NCBI GenBank assembly: GCA_945901145.1
Contig: CAMDJY010000009.1
Coordinates: forward strand, 1 to 14,455
DNA: 14,455 nucleotides
Direction: 5' to 3'
Source: Legionella genomosp. 1
GTDB lineage: Bacteria > Pseudomonadota > Gammaproteobacteria > Legionellales > Legionellaceae
In this document: in pieces, positions 7,077 through 14,143 of the stretch
Layout: each line of letters starts with the position of its first letter
How positions within the stretch are numbered: position 1 is the first letter of the stretch
Position numbers and translations under genes: made by a program
Notes under the pieces: model-generated
Told to the model about the DNA's origin: nothing
Databases searched by the model: none
The model's input: the letters and a program-made list of their open reading frames with translations, nothing else

Positions 7077-8360
7077 ATGACAGCTCACATCACATCAGCG
7101 CAGCGCTTAAAGTCGATTTTTAGAGGCTCCATAGGTAACATGATTGAATGGTATGACTGGTACGTCTACGCTGCCTTCTCAATTTATTTTGCAAAATCGT
7201 TCTTTCCAAATGGAGATTTAACTGCTCAGTTACTTAATACTTCAGCCATTTTTGCAGTTGGCTTTTTTATGCGTCCAATTGGTGGCTGGCTGATGGGGAG
7301 CTATGCTGATCGTAAAGGACGCAAAAAAGCCCTCATAGGCTCCGTACTTTTAATGTGTTTAGGCTCTTTAATCATCGCTTGCACCCCCAATTACGAAACA
7401 ATTGGCATTGGCGCGCCGATTTTACTGGTCGTTGCACGTTTACTGCAAGGGCTATCAGTGGGCGGCGAATATGCCTCTTCTGCGACTTATCTAAGTGAAA
7501 TGGCTACCCAAAAAAATCGAGGCTTTTTTTCAAGCTTTCAATACGTCACACTCATTGCCGGCCAACTCCTGGCTTTATTAGTTCTTATTTTATTACAACA
7601 GATTTTCTTAACCACAGACCAGCTTGAAGCATGGGGATGGCGCATCCCTTTTGTACTCGGTGCACTGTTATCAATTGTTGCTTTATACTTGCGTTATGGC
7701 ATGGAGGAAACCGCATCTTTTAAAGAAAAAATTGCCACACAACCCAAAGAAAGCTTAATCCGAATTTTATTGCGCCACCCCAAAGAAATCTTTATTGTTG
7801 TTGGTTTAACCATGGGTGGTACCTTGGCGTTTTATACTTACAGCACGTACATGCAAAAATATTTAGTCAATAGCGTTGGCATGAGTAAAGATACATCCAC
7901 ATTAATTTCGGCTGCAACCTTGTTTGGATTTATGCTCATTCAACCATTAGTCGGCGCTCTCTCTGACAAAATTGGTCGCCGCCCAATTTTAATTACATTT
8001 GGAGTTCTTGGAACCTTAGGAACTGTGCCTATTTTATCGCTCCTGCATCAAGTACAAACACCCTTTGGTGCATTTTTATTAATTATGCTCGCCTTAACCA
8101 TCGTCAGTGGTTATACCTCAATCAATGCCGTGGTGAAAGCTGAGTTATTTCCTGTGGAAATCAGAACATTGGGTGTAGGCTTACCTTATGCCACAACAGT
8201 CTCTATTTTTGGCGGAACGGCTGAGTATGTTGCATTATGGTTTAAGAATATCAACATGGAAAGTGGATTTTATTGGTATGTAACGGCATGTATTGCCTGT
8301 TCATTATTGGTGTATCTCTCCATGAAAGATACCAAAAAATATTCGAAAATCGATCGATAA
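7077..8360 (+). CDS. kgtP: 2-oxoglutarate/H+ symporter (MHS-family MFS permease)
   Basis: Inner-membrane proton symporter of the metabolite:H+ symporter family in the major facilitator superfamily. The 427 residues, about 12 membrane helices, follow E. coli KgtP (432) closely. Examples are GNMIEWYDWYVYA at 20-32, FMRPIGGWLMG, the MFS signature loop ADRKGRKKA at 77-85, RLLQGLSVGGEY at 121-132, SSFQYVTLIAGQLLALLV, WGWRIPFVLGALL, FYTYSTYMQKYLVNSVGM and the second-half repeat GALSDKIGRR at 293-302. These match KgtP better than the related ProP, ShiA or citrate carriers, which also lack the shared FQYVTLI and TYMQKYLVN blocks as I recall them. The 81-bp gap before it suggests its own promoter. Uptake of 2-oxoglutarate would suit an organism living on host amino acids and TCA-linked acids. 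Substrate is inferred from similarity only. Confidence 0.88.
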   Translation: MTAHITSAQRLKSIFRGSIGNMIEWYDWYVYAAFSIYFAKSFFPNGDLTAQLLNTSAIFAVGFFMRPIGGWLMGSYADRKGRKKALIGSVLLMCLGSLIIACTPNYETIGIGAPILLVVARLLQGLSVGGEYASSATYLSEMATQKNRGFFSSFQYVTLIAGQLLALLVLILLQQIFLTTDQLEAWGWRIPFVLGALLSIVALYLRYGMEETASFKEKIATQPKESLIRILLRHPKEIFIVVGLTMGGTLAFYTYSTYMQKYLVNSVGMSKDTSTLISAATLFGFMLIQPLVGALSDKIGRRPILITFGVLGTLGTVPILSLLHQVQTPFGAFLLIMLALTIVSGYTSINAVVKAELFPVEIRTLGVGLPYATTVSIFGGTAEYVALWFKNINMESGFYWYVTACIACSLLVYLSMKDTKKYSKIDR

Positions 8361-8368
8361 CGCAATGA

Positions 8369-8974
8369 ATGAATAGAACCATGGTACCAAAAATCAACAC
8401 CCTAGTCCTTGCGACAGGGAATATGGGTAAAATCAAAGAATTATGTGAACTATTATCGCCAATTCAGTGCATACCTCAGCAACAATTTAGCATCCCTGAG
8501 GCAGAAGAAACTGGCTTAAGTTTTATTGAAAATGCAATCATCAAAGCACGCCATGCAAGCCTTCTAAGTGGTCATCCTGCGCTCGCTGACGATTCTGGCC
8601 TGGTGGTTGCAGCTCTGCAAGGACAACCGGGTATTTATTCTGCAAGGTACGCGCATCCAGCTGCGCGCGATGAAGAAAATATTCAATATCTATTAAAGCA
8701 ACTCAAACAAACGCCACCAGAAAGCCGTCAAGCTTACTTCTACTGCGCCATTGCACTGGTCGTGCACGCTCAAGACCCAACACCCATCATCTCGACAAGC
8801 AGGCTAGATGGATACATAACAAACACACGTGTCGGCGAGTACGGCTTCGGTTATGATCCAATTTTCTACGTCCCTGAATACCAATGCACCCTCGCAGAAA
8901 TCTCTCTTGACCAGAAAAATAGAATCAGTCACCGTGCCAAAGCACTCATTGATATCAAATCCATACTATTATGA
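8369..8974 (+). CDS. rdgB: dITP/XTP pyrophosphatase (RdgB/HAM1)
   Basis: House-cleaning nucleotide pyrophosphatase hydrolysing (d)ITP and XTP to monophosphates, keeping deaminated purines out of DNA and RNA. The Ham1 family motifs are all present: [11 protein letters not shown] (14-24), [13 protein letters not shown] (51-63), the catalytic/metal ADDSGL (73-78), PGIYSARYA (87-95), GFGYDPIF (159-166) and SHRAKAL (187-193). From ATG 8369 the protein has 201 residues; ATG 8381 gives 197, equal to E. coli RdgB. Neither has a clear Shine-Dalgarno sequence, so the start is uncertain. It begins 8 bp after kgtP and is probably co-transcribed with it. The 3' end faces ppsR across a 36-bp convergent gap. 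Confidence 0.95.
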   Translation: MNRTMVPKINTLVLATGNMGKIKELCELLSPIQCIPQQQFSIPEAEETGLSFIENAIIKARHASLLSGHPALADDSGLVVAALQGQPGIYSARYAHPAARDEENIQYLLKQLKQTPPESRQAYFYCAIALVVHAQDPTPIISTSRLDGYITNTRVGEYGFGYDPIFYVPEYQCTLAEISLDQKNRISHRAKALIDIKSILL

Positions 8975-9010
8975 TAGCATGCCATTGTTAGATTCATGAA
9001 TCATTCACGC

Positions 9011-9826
9011 CTAAATTTTACGTTTAATTTGAGCAGCTGCCATAATTTTAGTGACAATTTCTTCAATTGAATAACGCGTTGAATTTAAAAAGGGAATATG
9101 TTCGCGTCGGTACATATTTTCTACATGCGCAACTTCAAGTCGACATTGTTCGGTTGAAGCATAATGACTATTTGGACGTCGTTCAGTACGAATATGCTGT
9201 AATCGTTGTGGGTCAATGGTCAAGCCAAACAGTTTATGCTTATAAGGCTTTAATGATTCAGGTAGACTTAAATTGATTAAATCATCATCAGTAAACGGAT
9301 AATTGGCCGCTAAAATACCAAATTGCAGCGCCATATATAAACAACTCGGGGTTTTTCCACAACGCGACACACCAATTAAAATAATATCAGCCTTCTCATA
9401 TCCTTGCGTTTTAATACCATCATCGTGATTTAATGCATAATTAATCGCTTCAATTCGCTGATCATAGGACGCTACATTGGCGACACTGTGGGAACGACCA
9501 ACTGTATACGATGATTTTGTACCCAGCTCTTGCTCTAAAGGGTCTATAAAAATACTAAAAAGATCAAGGACACACGCCTGTGACTGTCGAATATATGCAC
9601 TAATTTCTGGATTCACCAACGTGATAAAAGCAATAGGCTTTAAACCCGTCGCTTCTGCACACTGATTTAACTCTTGCACAACAACTTGTGCTTTTTCCAT
9701 CGTATCAACATAAGGAATGATTTTTTTCTCGAATACTATATTCTCAAACTGCGTCATGAGGCTATTCCCGAGCGACTCAACAGTTATCCCAGTTCCATCA
9801 GAAATCATAAACGCAAAACGAATCAT
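9011..9826 (-). CDS. ppsR: Phosphoenolpyruvate synthetase regulatory kinase/pyrophosphorylase
   Basis: Bifunctional ADP-dependent Ser/Thr kinase and phosphate-dependent pyrophosphorylase (PSRP, DUF299; E. coli YdiA/PpsR) that inactivates and reactivates PEP synthetase, controlling gluconeogenesis from pyruvate. The 271 residues carry the family N-terminus FMISDGTGITVESLGNSL (6-23), SHSVANV typical of the central region, the P-loop GVSRCGKT at 152-159 followed by PSCLYMALQFGILAANYP, and the C-terminal LNSTRYSIEEI. Length is typical. In many gammaproteobacteria ppsR lies next to ppsA; here it is instead the last gene of a - strand run behind dotU, icmF and yaiI, with a 27-bp gap to yaiI. AGGGA lies 7-8 nt before its ATG, so it has its own ribosome site. 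Confidence 0.95.
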   Translation of the reverse strand: MIRFAFMISDGTGITVESLGNSLMTQFENIVFEKKIIPYVDTMEKAQVVVQELNQCAEATGLKPIAFITLVNPEISAYIRQSQACVLDLFSIFIDPLEQELGTKSSYTVGRSHSVANVASYDQRIEAINYALNHDDGIKTQGYEKADIILIGVSRCGKTPSCLYMALQFGILAANYPFTDDDLINLSLPESLKPYKHKLFGLTIDPQRLQHIRTERRPNSHYASTEQCRLEVAHVENMYRREHIPFLNSTRYSIEEIVTKIMAAAQIKRKI

Positions 9827-9853
9827 AGAGTCCCTATTGTTTTATTAAATATT

Positions 9854-10312
9854 TCAAAAACCTTTTTTCGTATATTTAGCTAAAATTCTATCCAGATTAT
9901 TGGCAAAATCCTGCACATTCCTCGCGCTAAAACAAGCAGGTCCTGTTGATTGCGTCTGAAAACTTCTCAATGATTCATTCATATTTCTCACGGCAAGATG
10001 CTGTTTAATATTATCTGTCGAATACAATTCACCCCGAGGATTTAACGCCAACCCACCCTGAGTAATCACCGCATCTGCAAACGGCACATCAGCAGTGATA
10101 ACTAAATCGCCAGCTGCAAGATGCTCAACAATATAGTGATCAACAACATCAAAACCAAACCCAACTTGACACTTTTTAATCCAGATGGAAGCTGGAACAG
10201 TCAGGGGTTGGTTGGCGACAATAATCAATGGGGTTTGCGTACGCATGGCAGCACGATACAAAACATCTTTAATCACACGCGGACAAGCATCACCATCAAT
10301 CCAAATGCGCAT
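9854..10312 (-). CDS. yaiI: YaiI/YqxD family protein (UPF0178, DUF188)
   Basis: A small cytosolic protein of the UPF0178 family with a PIN/NYN-like nuclease fold; function is not firmly established for the family. The 152 residues equal E. coli YaiI in length. Visible family motifs are IWIDGDACPRVIKD at 3-16 with acidic Asp6 and Asp8, the GDLVITADVPFADAVI block at 68-83 with Asp69 and Asp75, NPRGELY, and the C-terminal GPACFSARNVQDFANNLD. The acidic cluster is what a metal-dependent nuclease would need. A good Shine-Dalgarno (GGAG, 4 nt before the ATG) lies in the 11-bp gap after icmF. It sits between icmF and ppsR on the same strand and is likely transcribed with them. Confidence 0.93.
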   Translation of the reverse strand: MRIWIDGDACPRVIKDVLYRAAMRTQTPLIIVANQPLTVPASIWIKKCQVGFGFDVVDHYIVEHLAAGDLVITADVPFADAVITQGGLALNPRGELYSTDNIKQHLAVRNMNESLRSFQTQSTGPACFSARNVQDFANNLDRILAKYTKKGF

Positions 10313-10323
10313 AGGACTCCAAA

Positions 10324-13251
10324 TTAAGACATGGCTAACAAAGAGTCAGTCAACGTAAATCCATTTAAAATGCCTGGAGTAAATGGATTTAATGGATGCT
10401 CTGTTTTTAATAAATAACGGCCTGAGTTCCCATTAATTTCAAATAGAATTTGCAAGCTACTACTGTCTTGCTGATCAACTAATACATTAATTTTTTGTAA
10501 CATTTTAAAGAAAGCCCAAGGTCCCACTTCATCTAATTCATATTCTTGGCCATCTATCGAAAGCAATGATAATCTTACACCTGATTCTGGCCATCGAAAC
10601 CGTGTTAATGAATGAGTATGGTGCGTATCGCTTAACATTTCTTGACCAATAGATAACTTAAATTTGGCAACAATTGGATCTAAATTGATTTTTTCTAAAC
10701 TAAATTTAATTTCACTGGTATCATAGTCTCGCGAGAAAAACATAGCTGTAATCACATTTGCACGGATAAGCTGCGTCATCAACTCATTTGAAATAGGTAG
10801 ACGATAATGATCAATATCTTTGGGCCTCCATTCAGCAGCAGAAATATCTAAAAATGGCTTAAGATACTCGTCAACAAACGACTGCAACACGCCATGACGT
10901 GAGAAAAAGTGATCAAAATCAGCAATCGAAACCTCTTGTGTTTGCTCAGGGCTAAAAGGATAGTGATGAGCAATCGCCTGTTGATAAAATTGAAAAACTG
11001 TTTTTTGCCATTCATGATTAATTAACTGCTTAGTATCACGCATCACCAAAAACCAAGTATCATCAGCAAGTTGATTAATCCAAGTTGCGATAGGCATTGG
11101 AAATTGCTTGGCCTGACGATAAAGCAAAGTCAATGGATTGTTATTACTCTCACCTTGAAAGCGTGTCTTACTGAATTGAAATGCTGAGCGGCCTTCATCA
11201 TGAACCACCGCGAGCGTCATCAATAAAGGCTGTAATTCTTTAATATTACGCCCTAAATCGCGCAATGCCGACGGGCTGACCAAGCTTATCGCAGTAAATT
11301 GAGTGGCAATCAGCCGATTAAACAAACTATTTTGCTTTTGAAAATCCGGAGCCGTTTGCGTTTGAATCAATGTCACTAAGCGGTGAATCGAATTGGCTTC
11401 TATCAATGCCTGGGCTAAACGACTCGCTTGTTGATAATTTTCCACAGGATTTAACCTGATTTTTTGCATAAAATGCTGCCACCATAACACGTAGTCATAA
11501 CAATAGGCTTCTTGTAACTGTGTGGTTAAGCTTGCCAGATCTTGCCGCATCAATACCCAATTTTCACTGAGCAACTGATCAACAATGTTGGGTAATTGTT
11601 TCATGACATCATGAAAACCATTTTTGGTAAAATAAAACGGCACATGATGCTCAGGCAGAAGAAACCCTTCAAATTGGAGCTCATCTTTCTGATCAGAGAA
11701 TTTACTTTTAGCCAAAGAATAATATAAATAGCTCATCGGCAAGGCATTTAAATAATTGCGCACATCTCGTACAATTTTCTGATCAATATCAGGATGTTGT
11801 GCAGAGGCTTGAAGCGTTTGCTTTAATAAAGCCTCTAAATGTTGTCGCTGTTCTGACGAACCTTGATGCTGCCATTGCTGACTAAACCAAGTAAGAATCT
11901 CTGAATCAACACGTTTTTGAGGTTCATTTAACATCAAATAAATTTTCAAAGCCTGATAACGTGCCGCAGGGGTTTCTTGAGGTGAAGATAAAACATTTTC
12001 TACAGTCGAAAGTAAAATCGGGGAAAATCCCTGAGTCAGCTGATTCGCTGTCATATTTTTTAATTTGCTTTTTAACTCTGTGATTGCATGAGAAGAGGCA
12101 ATCGCCGGCAGCGAGTTCAATAATGAAGATGCCCGTGATAAATGGTACAGTGATTTTTCTTGTTGACCCTGTTGCAGACCTGCATCATAAGCAAGCAATT
12201 CTCGACTCACATCATCAAAAGTTTGACGTGAATGCATATAATAATGAATCATAGAACCAATCAATAAGCCAAGCAAACATGAAAGTACACCTATTTGCCA
12301 CTGTTGAGTACGTGAGGTTCTTGGTACAAGTCGCTGCGTTTGTTTTTGAAATTCAAGCAATGCCCCTTCGATAAAATAAGCACGATAATTAGTCGACTGA
12401 GAAAATCTATCGGGAACCACCAGGGCATATTCATATTGAATTTTTTTATTTAAATAATCGACACTTACACCGCCTTGCTCTGCACTCGTAAAATAAATCG
12501 ATTGCACCCGACATTGTGTCGGCGAAATACTTAAAATTAACTGTTGAATCATATGACGTAAACACGCGAGTTGTAATGGAAATTCACGAATTAATGTTCG
12601 CTTTAATCCAGAACGAGCGGGATGCATTTTTTGAATCACCTGCTGCTCTAAAGATTGCAACCATTGTTCAAAACGGGTTTTAAAATTATTTGCTAACTTT
12701 TGATTGAGCATGCCCCAATCTAAAGAAAATCCTAATGGCTTAGAGAGCTCAACAGTATGCTCGTGCTGAAAAAAATCGCTAAACCCAGCGAGCCCATCTA
12801 GCTTGGTAAACATTAATGCTGTATCAATCCGATGCCCTAGCGCTTGACCAAAACGTTGTAATAACTGCGCATGCGATTGCACATTCTCCGCCATTTGTAT
12901 CGCGTCAAGTCCGCACAATGCATTGGTATCAACGCATAAAATCAAACCAGAAATTTTCACCAACGCATGGCATCGATTTAATTCTTTTAATGTATGTTGC
13001 AATAAACTCGTACGTTGATTCAGCCATGATTCATTTAATTCTAAAATAATACCTTGAGCGTTATAATAAATATCAGATGAACGCTCTTCATTGACGGTGA
13101 CATGCTTTAAACTGCTCTGACGCAAAACAGCCGTCTTGCCTTCTCCCGTTTTACCTAGTAATAAAACAAAAGAAAGCGCATGTTGATGAGGCTTTAATTG
13201 GGCAATTATTTTTTTGAGTGCTTCAGTCAATGCTGTTAAAGAATTGTCCAT
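10324..13251 (-). CDS. icmF: Type IVB secretion system protein IcmF
   Basis: Large inner-membrane protein that with DotU/IcmH stabilises the Dot/Icm type IVB secretion machine; the family also includes TssM of type VI secretion. 975 residues, close to the Legionella protein. The N-terminal GTPase-like domain has a complete Walker A (GKTGEGKT, 33-40), a following strand ILELNESW (69-76), ISGLILCVDTN (100-110) and TKLDGLAGF (149-157) in the guanine-specificity position. IYFTSAEQGG (252-261) is a family hallmark. One clear membrane helix lies at about 318-338, leaving residues 340-975 as a long, mostly helical presumably periplasmic region ending in a beta-rich part. The paired N-terminal helices of TssM before Walker A are not evident. 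The ATG overlaps the dotU stop by one base (TAATG). The single pair without other tss genes and its resemblance to Legionella IcmF favour type IVB over type VI. Confidence 0.92.
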   Translation of the reverse strand: MDNSLTALTEALKKIIAQLKPHQHALSFVLLLGKTGEGKTAVLRQSSLKHVTVNEERSSDIYYNAQGIILELNESWLNQRTSLLQHTLKELNRCHALVKISGLILCVDTNALCGLDAIQMAENVQSHAQLLQRFGQALGHRIDTALMFTKLDGLAGFSDFFQHEHTVELSKPLGFSLDWGMLNQKLANNFKTRFEQWLQSLEQQVIQKMHPARSGLKRTLIREFPLQLACLRHMIQQLILSISPTQCRVQSIYFTSAEQGGVSVDYLNKKIQYEYALVVPDRFSQSTNYRAYFIEGALLEFQKQTQRLVPRTSRTQQWQIGVLSCLLGLLIGSMIHYYMHSRQTFDDVSRELLAYDAGLQQGQQEKSLYHLSRASSLLNSLPAIASSHAITELKSKLKNMTANQLTQGFSPILLSTVENVLSSPQETPAARYQALKIYLMLNEPQKRVDSEILTWFSQQWQHQGSSEQRQHLEALLKQTLQASAQHPDIDQKIVRDVRNYLNALPMSYLYYSLAKSKFSDQKDELQFEGFLLPEHHVPFYFTKNGFHDVMKQLPNIVDQLLSENWVLMRQDLASLTTQLQEAYCYDYVLWWQHFMQKIRLNPVENYQQASRLAQALIEANSIHRLVTLIQTQTAPDFQKQNSLFNRLIATQFTAISLVSPSALRDLGRNIKELQPLLMTLAVVHDEGRSAFQFSKTRFQGESNNNPLTLLYRQAKQFPMPIATWINQLADDTWFLVMRDTKQLINHEWQKTVFQFYQQAIAHHYPFSPEQTQEVSIADFDHFFSRHGVLQSFVDEYLKPFLDISAAEWRPKDIDHYRLPISNELMTQLIRANVITAMFFSRDYDTSEIKFSLEKINLDPIVAKFKLSIGQEMLSDTHHTHSLTRFRWPESGVRLSLLSIDGQEYELDEVGPWAFFKMLQKINVLVDQQDSSSLQILFEINGNSGRYLLKTEHPLNPFTPGILNGFTLTDSLLAMS

Positions 13252-14042
13252 TAATGCCTCAACACAACACGGTTAATTTGTTGATCATATAGATTTTTTG
13301 CTTGATAATCGAGCATACCCTGACAAAAACAATAAACCACGACGGATAAAATCAATCCAGCCAGCGCTGCTTTCCATAACATCGGATGATATCTTGAAAT
13401 CGACACTTGCACAGGGGGCTCATATTCTTTGAATAAACGCACGGGTTGATGAACCCGGTTGTGCTGAATTAATTCGTAAAGCTCTTGAATCAGATTATCT
13501 AAACTGTTGCGTCCATCCACACGCAGATGATATTCACCTTCAAAACCTGAAATCAGACAATAATAAGCTAATTCGATGAGGTCCAAATATTGATTCACAC
13601 GTTCTTTCATATACCGAACGATCATAAAAAAACGTTCTTGCGGCCCTCGGTCATCGACAGATGACGGCGTAAAAGCAATAAACTCTATGGGACCTTCCTC
13701 AACACGCAAATAAGTTTTGCCTAATACCTCATCAATCGTCGCACTTAGTAAATATTCAGCAATCGAACAAAACTCAACACTATATTTTAAAGTTGCCAAG
13801 CGACTACGATAAGCTTTCCACTCATGTTCAATATTTTCTCGAATCAAAGCTACTGAAGGCAACGATTGTGTTGCGGCAAAGCGCTCTAGTAAAGAAAACA
13901 ACGGACTTGCGGCAGCAAGTATCGGGTTTGTGGTTGATGTGACAATAAAAAGCTTAGACCGATAATAACCATGCCGCAAGGGTGCTGGGCAAGGCACATC
14001 AAGTTGACTCACTGATAAAGATGAAGCCGGCTTCATCGACAT
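13251..14042 (-). CDS. icmH: Type IVB secretion system protein DotU/IcmH
   Basis: Partner of IcmF in the inner membrane; together they protect the Dot/Icm core complex from degradation (TssL in type VI systems). 263 residues from the preferred ATG. Hallmarks are AEYLLSATIDEVLGKTYL (95-112), FFMIVRYMKE (138-147), and ELAYYCLISGFEGEY (157-171), the cytosolic all-helical DotU fold. A single C-terminal membrane helix at about 221-241 ends in a short tail, making it a C-tail-anchored protein with the bulk in the cytoplasm. There is no peptidoglycan-binding OmpA extension. Start choice: an upstream GTG at 14048 would add two residues, but GGAG at about 14047-14050 overlaps that GTG and lies 5 nt before ATG 14042, so the ATG is preferred. 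First gene of the - strand run, divergent from comEC. Confidence 0.92.
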   Translation of the reverse strand: MSMKPASSLSVSQLDVPCPAPLRHGYYRSKLFIVTSTTNPILAAASPLFSLLERFAATQSLPSVALIRENIEHEWKAYRSRLATLKYSVEFCSIAEYLLSATIDEVLGKTYLRVEEGPIEFIAFTPSSVDDRGPQERFFMIVRYMKERVNQYLDLIELAYYCLISGFEGEYHLRVDGRNSLDNLIQELYELIQHNRVHQPVRLFKEYEPPVQVSISRYHPMLWKAALAGLILSVVVYCFCQGMLDYQAKNLYDQQINRVVLRH

Positions 14043-14068
14043 ATTCACTCCAATTCATTCATTTTAAG

Positions 14069-14097
14069 ATACTACGTGATTATTTTCTCCTTGAGAA
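14069..14097 (-). promoter_or_regulatory. Candidate dotU(icmH) promoter
   Basis: Read on the - strand: TTCTCA (14097-14092) as -35 and TAGTAT (14074-14069) as -10, with a 17-bp spacer, each matching consensus at 4 of 6 positions. This would place transcription start about 20 bp before the ATG. The -35 lies in the right arm of the palindrome described separately. Position is good and the match only moderate. Confidence 0.35.
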
Positions 14098-14101
14098 GAT
14101 A
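14081..14101. promoter_or_regulatory. Imperfect palindrome, possible operator between dotU and comEC
   Basis: The core TTCTCCTTGAGAA (14085-14097) is a perfect 5-bp inverted repeat around a 3-bp centre. One mismatch (14084/14098) is followed by three more paired positions on each side (14081-14083 with 14099-14101), giving a dyad of 21 bp. It overlaps the candidate -35 of dotU and touches a possible comEC -10 (TATGAT, 14100-14105). Such placement suits a transcription-factor site acting on both genes. It has no U-tract, so it is unlikely to be a terminator. I cannot name a regulator. Confidence 0.4.
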
Positions 14102-14105
14102 TGAT
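14100..14105 (+). promoter_or_regulatory. Possible comEC -10 element
   Basis: TATGAT matches the -10 consensus at 5 of 6 positions, about 40 bp before the first comEC ATG. No good -35 is present at 16-18 bp upstream, so an activator or an extended element would be needed. It overlaps the end of the palindrome at 14081-14101. Confidence 0.3.
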
Positions 14106-14143
14106 TCATCGGTTAATGTTAAACACTTCAGTATCCAACCTGA

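Noticed and set aside
8991..9007. Overlapping small palindromes (GATTCATGAATC and TGAATCATTCA) in the convergent rdgB/ppsR gap, considered as a two-way terminator.
   Set aside because: The stems are AT-rich with essentially no loop, and no T-tract follows in either direction, so a rho-independent terminator is not supported.
9067..10327. Plus-strand ORFs of 60-70 residues opposite ppsR and yaiI.
   Set aside because: They are complementary to coding sequence of well-conserved families and show no features of their own.
13251..14048. Type VI secretion (TssL/TssM) identity for the DotU/IcmF pair.
   Set aside because: No other type VI gene is adjacent, DotU has no OmpA-like extension, and IcmF lacks the TssM N-terminal helical hairpin; the sequences resemble Legionella IcmH/IcmF more. 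Not fully excluded without a genome search.
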